NCBI GenBank assembly: GCA_000434995.1
Contig: FR895304.1
Location: forward strand, 28,420-92,419
Direction: 5' to 3'
DNA: 64,000 nucleotides
Origin: Firmicutes bacterium CAG:341
GTDB lineage: Bacteria > Bacillota > Clostridia > Oscillospirales > Acutalibacteraceae
Below, in pieces: positions 47,197 to 56,410 of the stretch (position 1 is the first letter of the stretch; each line of letters opens with the position of its first letter). The notes beneath the pieces are model-generated. The model ran no database searches. It was given only the letters and a program-made list of their open reading frames with translations, and was not told where the DNA came from. Made by a program: the position numbers and the translations under genes.

Positions 47197-47746
47197 TTTC
47201 AATACCTATAAAAGCAGTAACGGATTTAGACGGAACCATTTGGTAAGTATCCGTAAGAGTTAATCCTATACGCTTTGTTATATCCATAAGTTCAAAAAAC
47301 TTTTTGTTTTCTTTTATATCCAGGTCAAAATAACCGGGTGAATACCTCATACGAAGAGTCATACCCTGCGCTTTAAGTTCATCCTCAATACCGTCGCATA
47401 CCTCTTCGATTTTAGAAGCAAGGCACGCTTGAAGCACCATTGTTCTTGTAATATCATTTGAGGTGTAGGTGCGTAATAATCTGTCACATTCCGTTCCCAA
47501 AGTAGCACCAAAAAGGCAAACCTTTTTACACCCTTTCATGTTTTCGGCAAGACGCTTGCTTTTAAACACTTGATTTTCAATAATAACTTCGTCTTCGTTT
47601 ACAGTACACTCAAAAATTCTGCTGATAGTTTTAGGTCTGACACTTTTATTAACCTCATTGCAGCAATCGTCAATCAAATCAATCAGCCTTTTATCGTCAA
47701 CTTTTGAATTTGTGCGCAAATAATGAAGTATCTCTGTTCTATTCAT
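47189..47746 (-). CDS. Stand-alone methionine synthase activation-domain protein
   Basis: 185 residues. MRYSPGYFDLDIKENKKFFELMDITKRIGLTLTDTYQMVPSKSVTAFIGIE resembles the SAM-binding core of the MetH activation domain (R-x-x-P-G-Y motif and the terminal P-x-x-S-V-x-G/F). It presumably uses SAM and an electron donor to rescue oxidised cobalamin of the truncated MetH. It overlaps metH by about 8 bases and metF by 8 bases. Confidence 0.85.
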   Translation of the reverse strand: MNRTEILHYLRTNSKVDDKRLIDLIDDCCNEVNKSVRPKTISRIFECTVNEDEVIIENQVFKSKRLAENMKGCKKVCLFGATLGTECDRLLRTYTSNDITRTMVLQACLASKIEEVCDGIEDELKAQGMTLRMRYSPGYFDLDIKENKKFFELMDITKRIGLTLTDTYQMVPSKSVTAFIGIEND

Positions 47747-48605
47747 TTATTATTGCTGAAAGTCCTTCCATAATTTGATGTGCAACATCAGGCTTGTTCA
47801 TAGTGTAAATGTGGATATTATTAACACCGTTTGCCATTAAATCAATAATTTGCTCTGTTGCATATACAATGCCTGCCTGCTTCATAGCATCCGGATTTTC
47901 ACCGAATCTTTCCATAATTTTGCTGAACTTAACAGGGAGTGAAGCATTTGAAAGTTCAACGCTTCGCTTAATTTGATTTGCATTAGTAATCGGCATAATA
48001 CCTGCAATTATAGGAATATTTATTTCCTTAATCGCACACATTTCACGGAAGTTATAGAACTTCTCATTATCAAAAAACATTTGAGTTGTGATAAAATCAA
48101 CACCGCAATCAACTTTTTCTTTAAGTCGTGCAATATCTTCCACCCTGTTTTTAGATTCAGGATGAGTTTCAGGATAGCAAGCAGCACCTATGCAAAACTT
48201 ATTCCTCGCCTTAATTTCGCTAACAAGTTCAAATGCGTTATGATAATACTGATTTTTACCCATTTCAAAATCTTTTGGTATATCACCGCGAAGCGCAAGT
48301 ACATTTTCAATACCGTTTGCTTCAAGTTCATCAAGAACAGAATTGATTTTTTCCTTGGTTGAAGTAAGGCAAGTTAAATGTGAAAGCGGCTCAACCCCAC
48401 CCTGCTTAATGGCATTTGCGATTTCAGTAGTAAATCCGCTTGTAGTTCCGGCAGCACCGTATGTAACGCTCATAAATGACGGCTTATCTTTTACCATTTC
48501 GTCTACTACTTTTTTGGTATTTGCAATTTTATCCCACTGTTTAGGAGGAAAAACCTCAAATGAAACAGTAACCTTTTTATTATTTATTATATCTTTAATT
48601 TTCAT
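47739..48605 (-). CDS. metF: 5,10-methylenetetrahydrofolate reductase
   Basis: Makes methyl-THF for MetH. 288 residues of FAD-dependent TIM barrel: VSFEVFPPK at the N-terminus, SVTYGAAGTTSG, LALRGDIPKD, and GVDFITTQMFFDNEKFYNF, all family signatures. ATG 48605 chosen with GGGTGG just upstream; GTG 48614 is the alternative. First gene of the methionine operon. Confidence 0.95.
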   Translation of the reverse strand: MKIKDIINNKKVTVSFEVFPPKQWDKIANTKKVVDEMVKDKPSFMSVTYGAAGTTSGFTTEIANAIKQGGVEPLSHLTCLTSTKEKINSVLDELEANGIENVLALRGDIPKDFEMGKNQYYHNAFELVSEIKARNKFCIGAACYPETHPESKNRVEDIARLKEKVDCGVDFITTQMFFDNEKFYNFREMCAIKEINIPIIAGIMPITNANQIKRSVELSNASLPVKFSKIMERFGENPDAMKQAGIVYATEQIIDLMANGVNNIHIYTMNKPDVAHQIMEGLSAIINE

Positions 48606-48646
48606 TATAACCACCCGATTTTTAACAAATACATATTTCAGTAGAC

Positions 48647-48675
48647 ATTATACTACCTTTTTAGTAGGAATTCAA
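48647..48675 (-). promoter_or_regulatory. Promoter of the metF-metH operon
   Basis: TTGAAT (48670-48675) and TATAAT (48647-48652) on minus, spacer 17 bases containing the short inverted repeat TACTA/TAGTA, a possible regulator site. The leader of about 35 nt leaves no room for a SAM riboswitch or T-box. Confidence 0.65.
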
Positions 48676-48720
48676 GAAGATTTTACCCTATCTTCACTAT
48701 AAGGATAAAGCTATGGCTAA

Positions 48721-48754
48721 ACAAAGCAGTATAGTTTTCGCTATACTGCTTTGT
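48721..48754. terminator. Long hairpin downstream of the orphan membrane-protein gene
   Basis: Perfect 14-base stem (48721-48734 with 48741-48754) and 6-base loop between the orphan gene end and the metF promoter. T-runs are weak on both sides. Confidence 0.6.
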
Positions 48755-48763
48755 TTTGGCGGG

Positions 48764-49711
48764 TTATTTATCATCAACTATTAAACTAGTTGTTGAATAA
48801 TATCGTGGATGTGTTTTTTCGACTTTTTTATTTAGTATTTTCGAGTGCAAAATTTCAATATTATTTTCTATTTCATTTATATCTTTTCTTAAGATAATTT
48901 TATTAGTACAACAATCCAGCCGAGCAGAAATATTTAATTGATTTTCTGTATCAACTTCACATAATTTGTTTTGCGTTTTTTCAATTATTCTTGCTGCTTC
49001 ATAATAATAATTTGTACTTTTATCCTTTGATAAATCCGTTAGTTGTTTTGTTACATAGTTAATTGAATCAAAATACGCATATATTTTCAAGTGCAAATTT
49101 AAAAATATCCATTTTTTATACTTTGTATTTCCCTTATTGCTTAAAAAAGATAGTTCCGAAAAATAAGAATCAAGTTCATAAATTGAAACATTATTGGTAA
49201 AATCAATATAGCTTTCTATAACTTTATTCAATTTTTTTGTTATTGTTTTATATTCTTCGCATATTATTTCTTCAAATAAACTTTCATTATCAATTATGCT
49301 AGTGAATTTCTTATAATAACCTTTTAATTCATTTAAATTTTTGCTTTCTTTTTCCATAAAATTCGCAGCAGGAAAGGTTCTATTTATTTCTTTATAATGG
49401 AAATAACCAATCAAAGCTTTCTCATAAGTTTCATATTGAAAATATTCTACTTTTAAAAACGAATGTAATAGTTTATTCGATTCCACAAGATATTTTTCCA
49501 ATGATTTCTTTTTCACAATATGATATTCGGGTCCGGAAATTCCGAAAGTAACAGCGCTACTGCAAAAAATACCAAATCCTAAATTTTTAATCAATTCAAC
49601 CATCAACGGGTTTAAGAACATCTTATTAAAACAATAACCTAAAACGATAAGCAAAAAACCAAAAATAAATAAAATCAGCGATGAAATAATAACTACCTTT
49701 TTAGATTTCAT
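48764..49711 (-). CDS. Orphan two-helix membrane protein
   Basis: 315 residues from ATG 49711 (AAAGGA 8 bases upstream). Two N-terminal membrane helices (VVIISSLILFIFGFLLIVLGYCF and LVIKNLGFGIFCSSAVTFGI-like segment), then a 240-residue helical, Lys/Glu/Tyr/Asn-rich cytoplasmic part. I recognise no family. The gene is very AT-rich compared with neighbours, which hints at horizontal origin. Confidence 0.7.
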   Translation of the reverse strand: MKSKKVVIISSLILFIFGFLLIVLGYCFNKMFLNPLMVELIKNLGFGIFCSSAVTFGISGPEYHIVKKKSLEKYLVESNKLLHSFLKVEYFQYETYEKALIGYFHYKEINRTFPAANFMEKESKNLNELKGYYKKFTSIIDNESLFEEIICEEYKTITKKLNKVIESYIDFTNNVSIYELDSYFSELSFLSNKGNTKYKKWIFLNLHLKIYAYFDSINYVTKQLTDLSKDKSTNYYYEAARIIEKTQNKLCEVDTENQLNISARLDCCTNKIILRKDINEIENNIEILHSKILNKKVEKTHPRYYSTTSLIVDDK

Positions 49712-49740
49712 AACTATATCCTTTCTTACAAGCATAAAAT

Positions 49741-50253
49741 TTAATTATGTAAGTTTAAAAAATATTTACTTGAAATTTGCCTAAATCCAATTTTTTTATA
49801 AATATGAATTGCATCAGGTGTGTTAGTTGTAAGTGTAATATCCGTAAAGCCTTTTGATTTGGCAAACTCAAGCAAGCATTTAATAACCTGTTGTTGATAA
49901 CCTTTACCACGGGCAGCAGGCTTTGTATATACACTTACCAAACAGCAGTGTCTACCGTTTTTATCACAGCAAACGGTTATTTGCGGCAATTCAGTCAATT
50001 CTTCAAGTGCCGCCATCGCAACAGGCTTGTCATCAATATACATAACTGCAAAAAAGATAGATGTGTTTAATTTATCTTCTAAATGATTTTTTGTTGTTTG
50101 CGCAAATTCATCCGAATAGCAAGAAAAATCTTTACCTAATGTTTTGTTCCAATCCTCAATTTGCATTTCAACTCTTAAATCAACAATATCATCTATATTT
50201 TCAAAAGTTGCAATTGCTGTTTTGTTAATTACTGTCACTCCTTTTTTGCACAT
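49741..50253 (-). CDS. GNAT-family N-acetyltransferase
   Basis: Up to 170 residues. CLVSVYTKPAARGKGYQQQVIKCLLEFAKSKGFTDITLTTNTPDAIHIYKKIGFRQ holds the acetyl-CoA loop (R-G-K-G) and the GNAT C-terminal fold. Substrate unknown. The start is unclear: ATG 50253 overlaps the upstream gene by 29 bases, and GTG 50238 is next to AAAAGGAG. Second of two acetyltransferases in this small unit. Confidence 0.8.
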   Translation of the reverse strand: MCKKGVTVINKTAIATFENIDDIVDLRVEMQIEDWNKTLGKDFSCYSDEFAQTTKNHLEDKLNTSIFFAVMYIDDKPVAMAALEELTELPQITVCCDKNGRHCCLVSVYTKPAARGKGYQQQVIKCLLEFAKSKGFTDITLTTNTPDAIHIYKKIGFRQISSKYFLNLHN

Positions 50254-50788
50254 AATTCTTACTCTTTAAAATTTCAACAACCTCAATATTGCCATCAACA
50301 AGCATTTCGATAATTGAGTTATTATTAAAACTTTTATTACTCCAATATTGCTCGGCAAGCATAAGATTCTCTTGTTCATTTAATCTACCGTCAAAGCATT
50401 TTTCTGCATCACCGTAAAATACATTGCCATTAACTTTTAGTTTGACAATTTGGAATGTTGGCCTACATAAGCTAATAAAATAGTCAAACCATTTTTCTGC
50501 TTCTTCAAGGGTTTTAGAAACATAAAGGCAAGCCATTCTTGACGGATAATTCGGATATTTATCCACTCTTACTTTTTCAAGTGCAAGCTCTCTTAACGCA
50601 ACAGAGGTATGGTGTTCTAAAACCGTATTTTTATAGTTATCAGGCCAATTATAAATATCATTCACAATGTCCGTTTTTTCATTAACTCTTTGCCATACTC
50701 CGTTATGATGATTTTGATCAAATTTAATATGTTGACCTATATACATAGGCTTTTCGGTTACCACATGATAAACAATTAGTTCTTTCAT
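50225..50788 (-). CDS. DUF2441-like protein
   Basis: 187 residues: ELIVYHVVTEKPMYIGQHIKFDQNHHNGV at the N-terminus and YPSRMACLYVSKTLEEAEKWFDYFISLCRPTFQIVKLKVNG in the middle. This resembles DUF2441 (ADP-ribosyltransferase-like fold, no known activity) from memory of the pattern; not verified. Its ATG overlaps the stop of the preceding acetyltransferase by 4 bases. Confidence 0.6.
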   Translation of the reverse strand: MKELIVYHVVTEKPMYIGQHIKFDQNHHNGVWQRVNEKTDIVNDIYNWPDNYKNTVLEHHTSVALRELALEKVRVDKYPNYPSRMACLYVSKTLEEAEKWFDYFISLCRPTFQIVKLKVNGNVFYGDAEKCFDGRLNEQENLMLAEQYWSNKSFNNNSIIEMLVDGNIEVVEILKSKNYVQKRSDSN

Positions 50789-51264
50789 AATTCCAATTCC
50801 ATAAATCCGACGGTAAAGGGCAAATGTTCGTATTTCCTTGTACCTGTATGAACAAAGCCAAGCGCTTTATACCATTCTTTTAAAACCGTATTTTCTTCTA
50901 CAATTCCTATTTTAATTTTATTTAAATCAAGTGTTTTTTTGCAATAATCAACTGCAAAGCTTACTAATTCTTTGCCTATTCCAAGATGTCTGTAATCAGG
51001 CAAAACAGATAAATTATTTATCTCTGCACTATCATCATTTACACTTAATGAAAAGTAGCCCACAGGTGCATTGACATGCTCATATAAAAACATAGAATTA
51101 CCATTTTCAAATTGATTTTGGAGCTTTCGCAAAGGCATAAATGCAGTATGACTTGGGCAATTTTCTTTAGTCAAATTCATATCATCAGCAACTGTTTGAA
51201 AACTTTTATGAATTATATCAAGGCAGGTATTCAATTGCTCATTTTTTGTAACTTTATAAATCAT
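50785..51264 (-). CDS. GNAT-family N-acetyltransferase
   Basis: 159 residues. SAEINNLSVLPDYRHLGIGKELVSFAVDYCKKTLDLNKIKIGIVEENTVLKEWYKALGFVHTGTRKY has the R-x-x-G-I-G acetyl-CoA loop and the conserved GF motif. The start MIYKVTKNEQLNTCLDIIHKSF is preceded by AAGGAT. First gene of the accessory unit running to 49.7 kb. Confidence 0.85.
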   Translation of the reverse strand: MIYKVTKNEQLNTCLDIIHKSFQTVADDMNLTKENCPSHTAFMPLRKLQNQFENGNSMFLYEHVNAPVGYFSLSVNDDSAEINNLSVLPDYRHLGIGKELVSFAVDYCKKTLDLNKIKIGIVEENTVLKEWYKALGFVHTGTRKYEHLPFTVGFMELEL

Positions 51265-51324
51265 AGTTAAACATCCTTAACATTTTATAACTCAATCATA
51301 CCATAATAGAGATATAATTGCAAA

Positions 51325-51381
51325 AAAACGCCCCTGATAACAGGAGCATTTTGGATAAACAGATTATCTCTTTGAGAACTG
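51325..51381. repeat. 57-bp direct repeat, distal copy of rpsI 3' end and terminator
   Basis: Matches 51614-51670 at 56 of 57 positions. It contains the last five rpsI codons (QFSKR), its stop and its terminator hairpin, but no upstream S9 coding sequence, so it is a displaced copy. Confidence 0.9.
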
Positions 51382-51613
51382 GCTCGTTTGTGACCGCTGC
51401 CTGCGGCAGTTAAAGGGAACAACAAGAGCTTAGTAGCGGTCTGAAAATTCGAGTATCATTTATGATACGATAAATTTTTAGGGCACCGCCCTGCGAGGTG
51501 CACGAAAAGCTCGATAAAATCTACTCGCTACGAAACAGTCCACCGGACTGTTTCTCCCAAATCCGTTTTTCCTTCGTCGACGAATTTGGAGCCTCGTGTC
51601 TCAAAAAAGCACG
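51382..51613. mobile_element. 232-bp hairpin-rich insert between the rpsI tail repeats
   Basis: More GC-rich than its surroundings. Holds perfect hairpins AAACAGTCC/GGACTGTTT (51533-51553) and GTATCAT/ATGATAC (51453-51468), a TCGTCGACGA palindrome and CACC..GGTG motifs. No gene or integrase. It looks like a remnant or a small non-autonomous dispersed element; the class is not certain. Confidence 0.45.
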
Positions 51614-51641
51614 AAAACGCCCCTGATAACAGGAGCGTTTT
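51614..51641 (-). terminator. Terminator of rplM-rpsI
   Basis: Stem AAAACGCCCCTG/CAGGAGCGTTTT (51614-51625 with 51630-51641) with loop ATAA, one interior mismatch, followed on minus by CGTGCTTTTTT. Confidence 0.85.
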
Positions 51642-51670
51642 GGATAAACAGATTATCTCTTTGAGAACTG
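51614..51670. repeat. 57-bp direct repeat, proximal copy at the rpsI 3' end
   Basis: Overlaps the rpsI stop region and its terminator. Partner of 51325-51381. Confidence 0.9.
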
Positions 51671-52051
51671 TGGTGCACGACGAGCTTTTTTGAGACCCGG
51701 TTTCTTTCTTTCCTTCATTCTTTGGTCACGAGTAAGGAATCCAGCCTTCTTAAGTGCAGGACGAAGTGATTCGTCATACTGAAGAAGAGCTCTTGCAATA
51801 CCGTGACGGATTGCACCAGCCTGGCCTGTTACGCCGCCGCCGTTTACTCTGCATACAACATCAAGCTTTTCGCCTGTTTCTGTAAGAGCAAGTGGCTGAC
51901 GAACGATAAGCTTAAGTGTTTCAAGACCAAAGTAATCGTCAATATCTCTGTCGTTAATTGTGATTTTGCCGGTACCTGCGTATAAGCGTACACGAGCTAC
52001 TGATTCTTTTCTTCTACCTGTTCCGTAGAAATATGGATTAGTTTCATACAT
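51653..52051 (-). CDS. rpsI: 30S ribosomal protein S9
   Basis: 132 residues, standard length. [26 protein letters not shown] at the N-terminus and [17 protein letters not shown] at the C-terminus are diagnostic. Follows rplM by 17 bases. Its last codons and terminator are duplicated 289 bases downstream. Confidence 0.97.
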   Translation of the reverse strand: MYETNPYFYGTGRRKESVARVRLYAGTGKITINDRDIDDYFGLETLKLIVRQPLALTETGEKLDVVCRVNGGGVTGQAGAIRHGIARALLQYDESLRPALKKAGFLTRDQRMKERKKPGLKKARRAPQFSKR

Positions 52052-52068
52052 AACTCAGATACCTCCTA

Positions 52069-52497
52069 TTATAATTCATAAGCTACCGGCTTTTGAGCCT
52101 CGTGCTTATGTTCTGCGTTCTTATAGATATGGCATCTTGTAAGCTGCTTTCTGCCAAGTGTTGTATCAGGAATCATACCCTTTACAGCAAGTTGCATAGC
52201 GAAATCGCTCTTTTCTGCCATAAGTGTGCCGTACTTAACTTCCTTAAGGTTACCGATATAACCTGTGTGGTGCTGATAAAGCTTTTTATTAAGCTTATCG
52301 CCTGTAAGAACTGCCTTGTCTGTGTTGATAATAATTACGAAGTCACCGCAATCTACATTTGGTGTGAAGATTGGCTTGTGCTTACCTCTGAGAAGAGCTG
52401 CAGCTTCACTTGCTACACGACCAAGAGGCTTGCCGGCTGCATCAATAACATACCAGTTACGAGTGATTTCGTCAGCTTTTGGTAAAAATGTTGACAT
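52069..52497 (-). CDS. rplM: 50S ribosomal protein L13
   Basis: 142 residues from ATG 52497 (AGGAGG 8 bases upstream). RNWYVIDAAGKPLGRVASEAAALLRGKHKP and the C-terminal HKHEAQKP are family signatures. Standard rplM-rpsI operon. Confidence 0.97.
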   Translation of the reverse strand: MSTFLPKADEITRNWYVIDAAGKPLGRVASEAAALLRGKHKPIFTPNVDCGDFVIIINTDKAVLTGDKLNKKLYQHHTGYIGNLKEVKYGTLMAEKSDFAMQLAVKGMIPDTTLGRKQLTRCHIYKNAEHKHEAQKPVAYEL

Positions 52498-52552
52498 AAT
52501 CAAATCCTCCTAAATAATTAACCTAAACGGTTCTTTTTTCTTTTGCTCGAAT

Positions 52553-52581
52553 ATAATAACACAAGAGAGATTATTAGTCAA
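52553..52581 (-). promoter_or_regulatory. Promoter of rplM-rpsI
   Basis: TTGACT (52576-52581) and TATTAT (52553-52558) on minus, spacer 17 bases. Confidence 0.65.
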
Positions 52582-52668
52582 CAACATTTTTATAAATATA
52601 GTAATAATCTCTCATTTACTCACTTTTTCTCGTTTTTTCATATATAATGCTCGATTAAAATATAAAAT

Positions 52669-52698
52669 AAGGGTAACAGCAGATTAGCTGTTACCCTT
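52669..52698 (-). terminator. Terminator of the PFOR gene
   Basis: Perfect 12-base stem (52669-52680 with 52687-52698), 6-base loop, then TTATTTTATATTTT on minus. Confidence 0.85.
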
Positions 52699-52716
52699 AA
52701 ATATTTTTAACTATTA

Positions 52717-55700
52717 TCAGTCTTTGCTCGGAGCATAGAAGTCAACAAGCTTTGCAAGCTTATTATACTTTTCTATTGAATTCTCGGCAGCAATACCAAA
52801 GAGTTCTTCTGCTTTACCAGGGAATGAACGCTTAAGAGCAGAATATCTTGTTTCGCCCTCAATAAATTCAACATAGTCGGCAGTAGGAGCTTTGCTGTCA
52901 AGTGAGAACGGATTCTTACCTTCTTCAGCAAGAGCAGGATTAAATCTAAACAAATTCCAATAACCTGCCATAACAGCCTTCTTTTGCTCTGCCTGGTTAA
53001 ACGGCATTTTAATACCGTGATTGATACAAGGAGCATAGCAGATGATAAGTGAAGGGCCGTTATATGCTGCTGCTTCCTGGAATGCTTTCAAGCATTGTGC
53101 GGCATTTGCGCCCATAGCAACTTGAGCAACATAAACATAGCCATAGCTCATAGCAATTTGAGCAAGGTCTTTCTTCTTAACTACTTTACCTGAAGCGGCA
53201 AATTTAGCAACAGCGCCGGTAGGAGTAGCTTTAGATGCTTGACCACCTGTATTTGAATATACTTCGGTATCAAATACCACAATATTGACATCCTGATTTT
53301 GAGCAATTACATGGTCAAGACCGCCAAAGCCAATATCATAAGCCCAACCGTCACCGCCGAAGATAAACTGATACTTCTTTGCAGCATAATCCTTATCTTT
53401 AAGAAAATCTACTTTAGCATCATTAGCTTCACCATCAAGCTCTGTATTTTCAAGAGCGGCAATAAGAGCATCGCTTGCTTCTGTATTAGCAGCGGCATCA
53501 TCATAAGTATCAAGCCAAGCCTGAACCTTATCTGCAACAGGAGTATCAAGAAGAACCTGTGCATCATTTGCAAGTCTTTCACGAATTTGCTTTTGAGCAA
53601 GCATCATACCATAGCCAAATTCAGCATTATCTTCAAACAATGAGTTTGACCAAGCAGGGCCGTGACCCTTTTTATCAACTGTATATGGAGTTGAAGGAGC
53701 AGAACCACCCCAGATTGAAGAACAACCTGTTGCGTTTGCAATATACATTCTGTCACCGTAAAGCTGGGTTGCAAGCTTTGCATAAGGTGTTTCACCGCAA
53801 CCAGCGCAAGCACCTGAGAATTCAAGATACGGCTTTCTGTACTGAACACCGATAGTATTATTAGTAAGAACTTCCGGTTTAGCGTCAATCTGTGAAAGTG
53901 CATCATATACAGGCTGTGATTTAAGTTGAGAAGCAATAGGTTTCATTGTAAGTGACTTGGTAGGGCAAACATTTGCACATGAGCCGCAACCTGTACAGTC
54001 AAGAGTAGAAACAATGATAGCATACTGATAATCAGTCTTTTTATGTTTAACAAGCTGTGTGCCTTCAGGAGCGTTCTTAACTTCTTCTTCATTAAGGCAA
54101 ACAGGGCGAATTACAGCGTGAGGGCAAACCATTGAACAAAGGTTACACTGGGCACACTTTGTACCGTCCCATTCAGGAACAGTAATTGCAATACCTCTTT
54201 TTTCAAATGCGGCAGAACCCTGCGGATATACACCGTCCGCTCTGTCAACAAACTTTGAAACAGGTAAATCATCACCGTGAAGATGGTCGATAGGATGAAG
54301 AATATTCTTAACAAAATCTTTCATTTCAGGGCGATTTGTAGGAATAACAATTTCTTTTTCTTCATCAACTGCATCTTTCCAGCTTTCAGGAACATCGATT
54401 TTAACAACTTCTTTAGAACCTCTGTCAATACCGTTGCAGTTAGCGTTTACAACAGCTTCGCCTTTTTTAGAGAACTTCTTAACAACAGCCTTCTTCATAA
54501 GTTCAATTGCCTTATCAACAGGGATAATATTAGCAATTGTGAAGAATGCAGACTGAAGAATTGTTGAAGCTCTGCCTGGAAGACCTACTTCTTCCGCAAT
54601 CTTGATACCGTTGATTGTGTAGAAGTTGATATTATTTTCAGCAATATACTTCTTCATTTTAGCAGGAAGCTGCTTATCAAGCTCTTCAGGTGACCAAATA
54701 CAGTTAAGAAGGAATGTACCGCCCGGTACAATATCCTGCACCATATCATACTTGGTTACATATGAAGGGTTATGGCAAGCTACAAAATTAGCTTTATTGA
54801 TAAGATATGTTGAAGTAATAGGTGATGAACCAAAACGAAGATGTGATACTGTGATACCACCTGATTTCTTTGAATCATAGAAGAAGTAACCTTGAGCATA
54901 CATATCGGTATTATCACCGATGATTTTGATAGAATCTTTGTTTGCACCTACTGTACCGTCTGAACCAAGACCCCAGAATTTACAAGAAGTTGTACCCTTT
55001 GGTGTTGTATCCGGGCTTTCTGTTACATCAAGTGAAAGATTTGTAACATCATCATTGATTGAAAGTGTAAATTCAGTCTTTGGCTGTGGTGCATTCATAT
55101 TATTATAAACAGAAATTATATGTGCAGGAAGAGTATCTTTAGAACCTAAACCGTAACGACCACCGTATACAGGTACATCACTGAACTTTGAGTTTTTAAG
55201 AGCTGCAACTACATCAAGGAAAAGAGGTTCACCGAGAGAACCCGGCTCTTTAGTTCTGTCAATTACAGAAATGAACTTGACACTGTCAGGAACAACATCA
55301 ATAAGGTGCTTAACCGAGAAAGGTCTGTAAAGATGAACTTTAATCATACCTACTTTCTCACCACGGGCATTGAGGAAATCAACTGTTTCCTTAATTGTAT
55401 CGCATACAGAACCCATAGCAACAATAACTCTGTCTGCATCTTCTGCACCATAATAATTGAAAAGCTTATAATCTGTGCCAAGCTTTTCGTTTACCATATT
55501 CATATACATTTCAGTTGTTGCAACTGCGTCATTATAATACTTGTTACAAGCCTCTCTGTGCTGGAAGAAAATATCGCTGTTTTCTGCCGAACCGCGAAGA
55601 ACAGGCCTTTCAGGATTAAGCGCCCTTGCACGAAATGCCTGCACATCATCCATATCAACCATTGATTTGAGGTCATCATAATCCCAAACTTCAATTTTCT

Positions 55701-56241
55701 GAATTTCGTGTGAAGTGCGGAAACCGTCAAAGAAATGAAGAAACGGAACTCTGCTCTTAAGAGTTGAAAGATGAGCAACTGCACCAAGGTCCATAACCTC
55801 CTGCACATTTGCAGAGCAAAGCATTGCATAACCTGTTTGACGGCAAGCCATAACATCGGAATGGTCACCGAAAATATTAAGTGCGTGGGTTGATACACAA
55901 CGAGCCGATACATGAATTACAGACGGAATAAGTTCACCTGCAATTTTGTACATATTAGGAATCATCAAAAGAAGGCCCTGTGATGCGGTATATGTAGTAG
56001 TAAGTGCGCCTGCGGAAAGCGAACCGTGAACAGCACCTGCTGCACCGCCCTCTGATTCCATTTCAGCTACACGAACTGTTTGTCCGAAAATATTTTTAAC
56101 ACCTCTTGCTGCCATAGCATCTGTTTCCTCAGCCATATTTGATGACGGAGTAATAGGATAAATAGCAGCGACCTCTGTAAACGCGTAACTTACATGTGCA
56201 GCAGCACTGTTACCGTCCATGGTCTTTTTCTTTCTTGCCAT
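52717..56241 (-). CDS. nifJ: Pyruvate:ferredoxin (flavodoxin) oxidoreductase
   Basis: Oxidatively decarboxylates pyruvate to acetyl-CoA with reduction of ferredoxin; oxygen-sensitive hub of clostridial fermentation. 1,174 residues in one chain: domain I (DGNSAAAHVSYAFTEVAAIYPITPSS), EKR region, two 4Fe-4S clusters (CAQCNLCSMVCP and CTGCGSCANVCP, about 690-765), and a C-terminal TPP domain with GACAGCGETPYAKL and GGDGWAYDIGFGGLDH. Monocistronic with its own terminator. Confidence 0.97.
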   Translation of the reverse strand: MARKKKTMDGNSAAAHVSYAFTEVAAIYPITPSSNMAEETDAMAARGVKNIFGQTVRVAEMESEGGAAGAVHGSLSAGALTTTYTASQGLLLMIPNMYKIAGELIPSVIHVSARCVSTHALNIFGDHSDVMACRQTGYAMLCSANVQEVMDLGAVAHLSTLKSRVPFLHFFDGFRTSHEIQKIEVWDYDDLKSMVDMDDVQAFRARALNPERPVLRGSAENSDIFFQHREACNKYYNDAVATTEMYMNMVNEKLGTDYKLFNYYGAEDADRVIVAMGSVCDTIKETVDFLNARGEKVGMIKVHLYRPFSVKHLIDVVPDSVKFISVIDRTKEPGSLGEPLFLDVVAALKNSKFSDVPVYGGRYGLGSKDTLPAHIISVYNNMNAPQPKTEFTLSINDDVTNLSLDVTESPDTTPKGTTSCKFWGLGSDGTVGANKDSIKIIGDNTDMYAQGYFFYDSKKSGGITVSHLRFGSSPITSTYLINKANFVACHNPSYVTKYDMVQDIVPGGTFLLNCIWSPEELDKQLPAKMKKYIAENNINFYTINGIKIAEEVGLPGRASTILQSAFFTIANIIPVDKAIELMKKAVVKKFSKKGEAVVNANCNGIDRGSKEVVKIDVPESWKDAVDEEKEIVIPTNRPEMKDFVKNILHPIDHLHGDDLPVSKFVDRADGVYPQGSAAFEKRGIAITVPEWDGTKCAQCNLCSMVCPHAVIRPVCLNEEEVKNAPEGTQLVKHKKTDYQYAIIVSTLDCTGCGSCANVCPTKSLTMKPIASQLKSQPVYDALSQIDAKPEVLTNNTIGVQYRKPYLEFSGACAGCGETPYAKLATQLYGDRMYIANATGCSSIWGGSAPSTPYTVDKKGHGPAWSNSLFEDNAEFGYGMMLAQKQIRERLANDAQVLLDTPVADKVQAWLDTYDDAAANTEASDALIAALENTELDGEANDAKVDFLKDKDYAAKKYQFIFGGDGWAYDIGFGGLDHVIAQNQDVNIVVFDTEVYSNTGGQASKATPTGAVAKFAASGKVVKKKDLAQIAMSYGYVYVAQVAMGANAAQCLKAFQEAAAYNGPSLIICYAPCINHGIKMPFNQAEQKKAVMAGYWNLFRFNPALAEEGKNPFSLDSKAPTADYVEFIEGETRYSALKRSFPGKAEELFGIAAENSIEKYNKLAKLVDFYAPSKD

Positions 56242-56410
56242 AAATTTTCCTCCCTAAAGTTAAAAAAGCAATATTATAATGAATGTAAAATCAAGCGATA
56301 TGCAAATATTATATTTGTGCATATCAATAGCTACATTACTATAATTTTAATTATATCACTATAAATTTTTAAATTCAACAGTTATTTATTATACAAAAAT
56401 GCGATTCGCA

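Noticed and set aside
48606..48646. SAM riboswitch upstream of metF
   Set aside because: The leader is about 35 nt, far too short, and no S-box-like stem or terminator is present.
51265..51652. Active integrative element at rpsI
   Set aside because: No integrase or excisionase within or near the repeats; at most a remnant or target site.
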